Source of the DNA: Aromatoleum toluolicum
GTDB taxonomy: Bacteria > Pseudomonadota > Gammaproteobacteria > Burkholderiales > Rhodocyclaceae
Direction: 5' to 3'
DNA: 64,000 bases
NCBI RefSeq assembly: GCF_012911005.2
Contig: NZ_WTVS01000019.1
Location: forward strand, 25,213-89,212
A model generated the notes under the pieces. It was not told the DNA's origin. It did no database searches and was given only the letters and a program-made list of their open reading frames with translations. The position numbers and the translations under genes are program-made. This document shows positions 63,077 to 64,000 of the stretch, piece by piece (the stretch's first letter is position 1; every line of letters begins with the position of its first letter).

Positions 63077-64000
63077 GTGACGTCGCCGGTCCCCGCCAGA
63101 TCCGATCTCCCGCGCCGCCGGGCGGCACGGCTGTGGCTGGCGGCGCTCGCGTTGCCGGTGCTGGTCGCGCTGGCGGCGGCGTGGCTGGTGCTGACCGAAT
63201 CCGGCCTGCGGGCGGCCGCCGTCCTTGCCGGGGTGCTGAGCGGCGGACAGGTGGCGCTGGACGCCCCGGCTGGTCGCCTTGCGGGACCGCTGCGCATTGG
63301 CGTGCTGCGCATCGACGGCCCCGACCTGCGCCTGCGGGTCGAAGGGCTCACGCTGACCTGGCGTCCGGGCGCCTTGTTCGATGGCGGCATCGCGATCGAC
63401 GAGCTCATGGCCGAGCGGGTTGATATCGCCACGCGTCCGCAGGATGAACCCGCGCAGCGGACGCCCCCCGAATCCCTCGTGCTGCCGGTTGCCCTGGCGG
63501 CGCAATCGCTCGGCATCGGCCGGCTCGTGGTGCACGAATGGGCGGACGGCGATTTCATTGCTGCCGGCTCCGTCTTCGAAATCGCCGACCTCGCGGCCCG
63601 CGCACACAGCGACGGCGGTCGCCATCGCATCGAATCCCTCGCAGCGACCCTGCCCTTCGGGCGGGCCGAGTTTGTCGGCGAGATCGACGGGCGCGCGCCG
63701 TTCGCACTGTCTGCGAGCGCGGCGCTGACCGGGACGAGCAACGGGCACGAATACCGGTTGCAGTTCGTCGCGGACGGTAATCTGCTTGCGCCGCAGCTGC
63801 GGATCGAGGCCCAGGGGGCAGGGCTGAGCGGTGACGGCGAGGTGCTGGGGGCTCCGTTCGAAGCGGTGCCCGTGCGGCGGCTGCGCCTCGCGCTGGGCGA
63901 TCTCGACCCGGCCGTGTTCGAGCCTTCCGCGCCGCGCGCGGCGCTGCGCATCGCGGCGGACCTGTCGGCACAGGGCGAGGTGCAGGGCGAGGGGCAGGGG
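63077..64000 (+). CDS. tamB: TamB-like translocation/assembly protein, N-terminal part (truncated by window end)
   Basis: An open frame from the GTG at 63077 to the window edge (308 codons, no stop), 12 bases after trpC. A basic N-terminus and one transmembrane anchor ([23 protein letters not shown], about residues 20-42) precede AsmA/TamB-like repeats: LDAPAGRLAGPLRIGVLRIDGPDLRLRVEGLTLTWRPGALFDGGIAIDELMAERVDIAT. That segment is typical of the start of TamB, a periplasm-spanning beta-helix protein working with outer-membrane TamA or in lipid transport. No tamA is seen upstream. The family call rests on the N-terminal third only. Confidence 0.75.
   Translation, partial: MTSPVPARSDLPRRRAARLWLAALALPVLVALAAAWLVLTESGLRAAAVLAGVLSGGQVALDAPAGRLAGPLRIGVLRIDGPDLRLRVEGLTLTWRPGALFDGGIAIDELMAERVDIATRPQDEPAQRTPPESLVLPVALAAQSLGIGRLVVHEWADGDFIAAGSVFEIADLAARAHSDGGRHRIESLAATLPFGRAEFVGEIDGRAPFALSASAALTGTSNGHEYRLQFVADGNLLAPQLRIEAQGAGLSGDGEVLGAPFEAVPVRRLRLALGDLDPAVFEPSAPRAALRIAADLSAQGEVQGEGQG

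Overview
The window is 64 kb of high-GC, gene-dense chromosome from a betaproteobacterium. Gene content and order (division/wall cluster into lpxC and secA, queA-tgt-yajC-secDF, a DctSR-type dicarboxylate TRAP locus, rpe-gph-trpE) resemble Rhodocyclales/Zoogloeaceae such as Azoarcus, Aromatoleum or Thauera. That placement is an inference from recalled families; no search was run. I see no insertion sequence, prophage, CRISPR array or rRNA. There is one tRNA gene.

Layout. 1-8347: the 3' end of the dcw cluster (ftsW end, murG, murC, ddl, ftsQ, ftsA, ftsZ), a long hairpin, lpxC and a small membrane protein. 8425-14712: dciA divergent from secA, an HDOD-GAF protein, argJ. 14690-23772 (minus strand): one chemotaxis operon, in transcription order cheY, short receptor, STAS protein, cheA, receptor, cheW, cheD, cheR, cheB. 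23959-28220: a FixJ/NarL-type regulator divergent from two tandem, paralogous, soluble PAS histidine kinases. 28230-31171: apaG, purB, a DUF2322-type protein, marC. 31191-36709 (minus): queA-tgt, then yajC-secD-secF. 36758-36842: tRNA-Leu(CAA). 37161-42379: an HPF/RaiA-like protein, a BI-1 family membrane protein, a Ca2+-type P-ATPase and a CNNM/CorC protein. 42828-45582: accA-tilS and an Hsp15-like S4 protein. 45572-51409: dctR/dctS divergent from dctP-dctQ-dctM, closed by a textbook terminator. 51535-57339: an ornithine cyclodeaminase-family protein, then PP2C phosphatase, FHA protein, metallo-beta-lactamase-fold phosphodiesterase and a GAF-containing GspE/PilB-type ATPase. 57423-63064: rpe, gph and trpE-G-D-C. 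63077-64000: the start of a tamB-like gene running off the window.

Functionally the window joins envelope growth, protein export, chemotaxis, C4-dicarboxylate uptake and tryptophan synthesis. The least conventional parts are: the PP2C/FHA/phosphodiesterase/GAF-ATPase block, which has no kinase in sight; a possible trp leader peptide with three Trp codons and mutually exclusive hairpins before trpE; a short chemoreceptor carrying a CheZ-like FQDxTxxQ motif in an operon with no cheZ; and the twin PAS kinases with a Cys-rich insertion in the ATPase domain.
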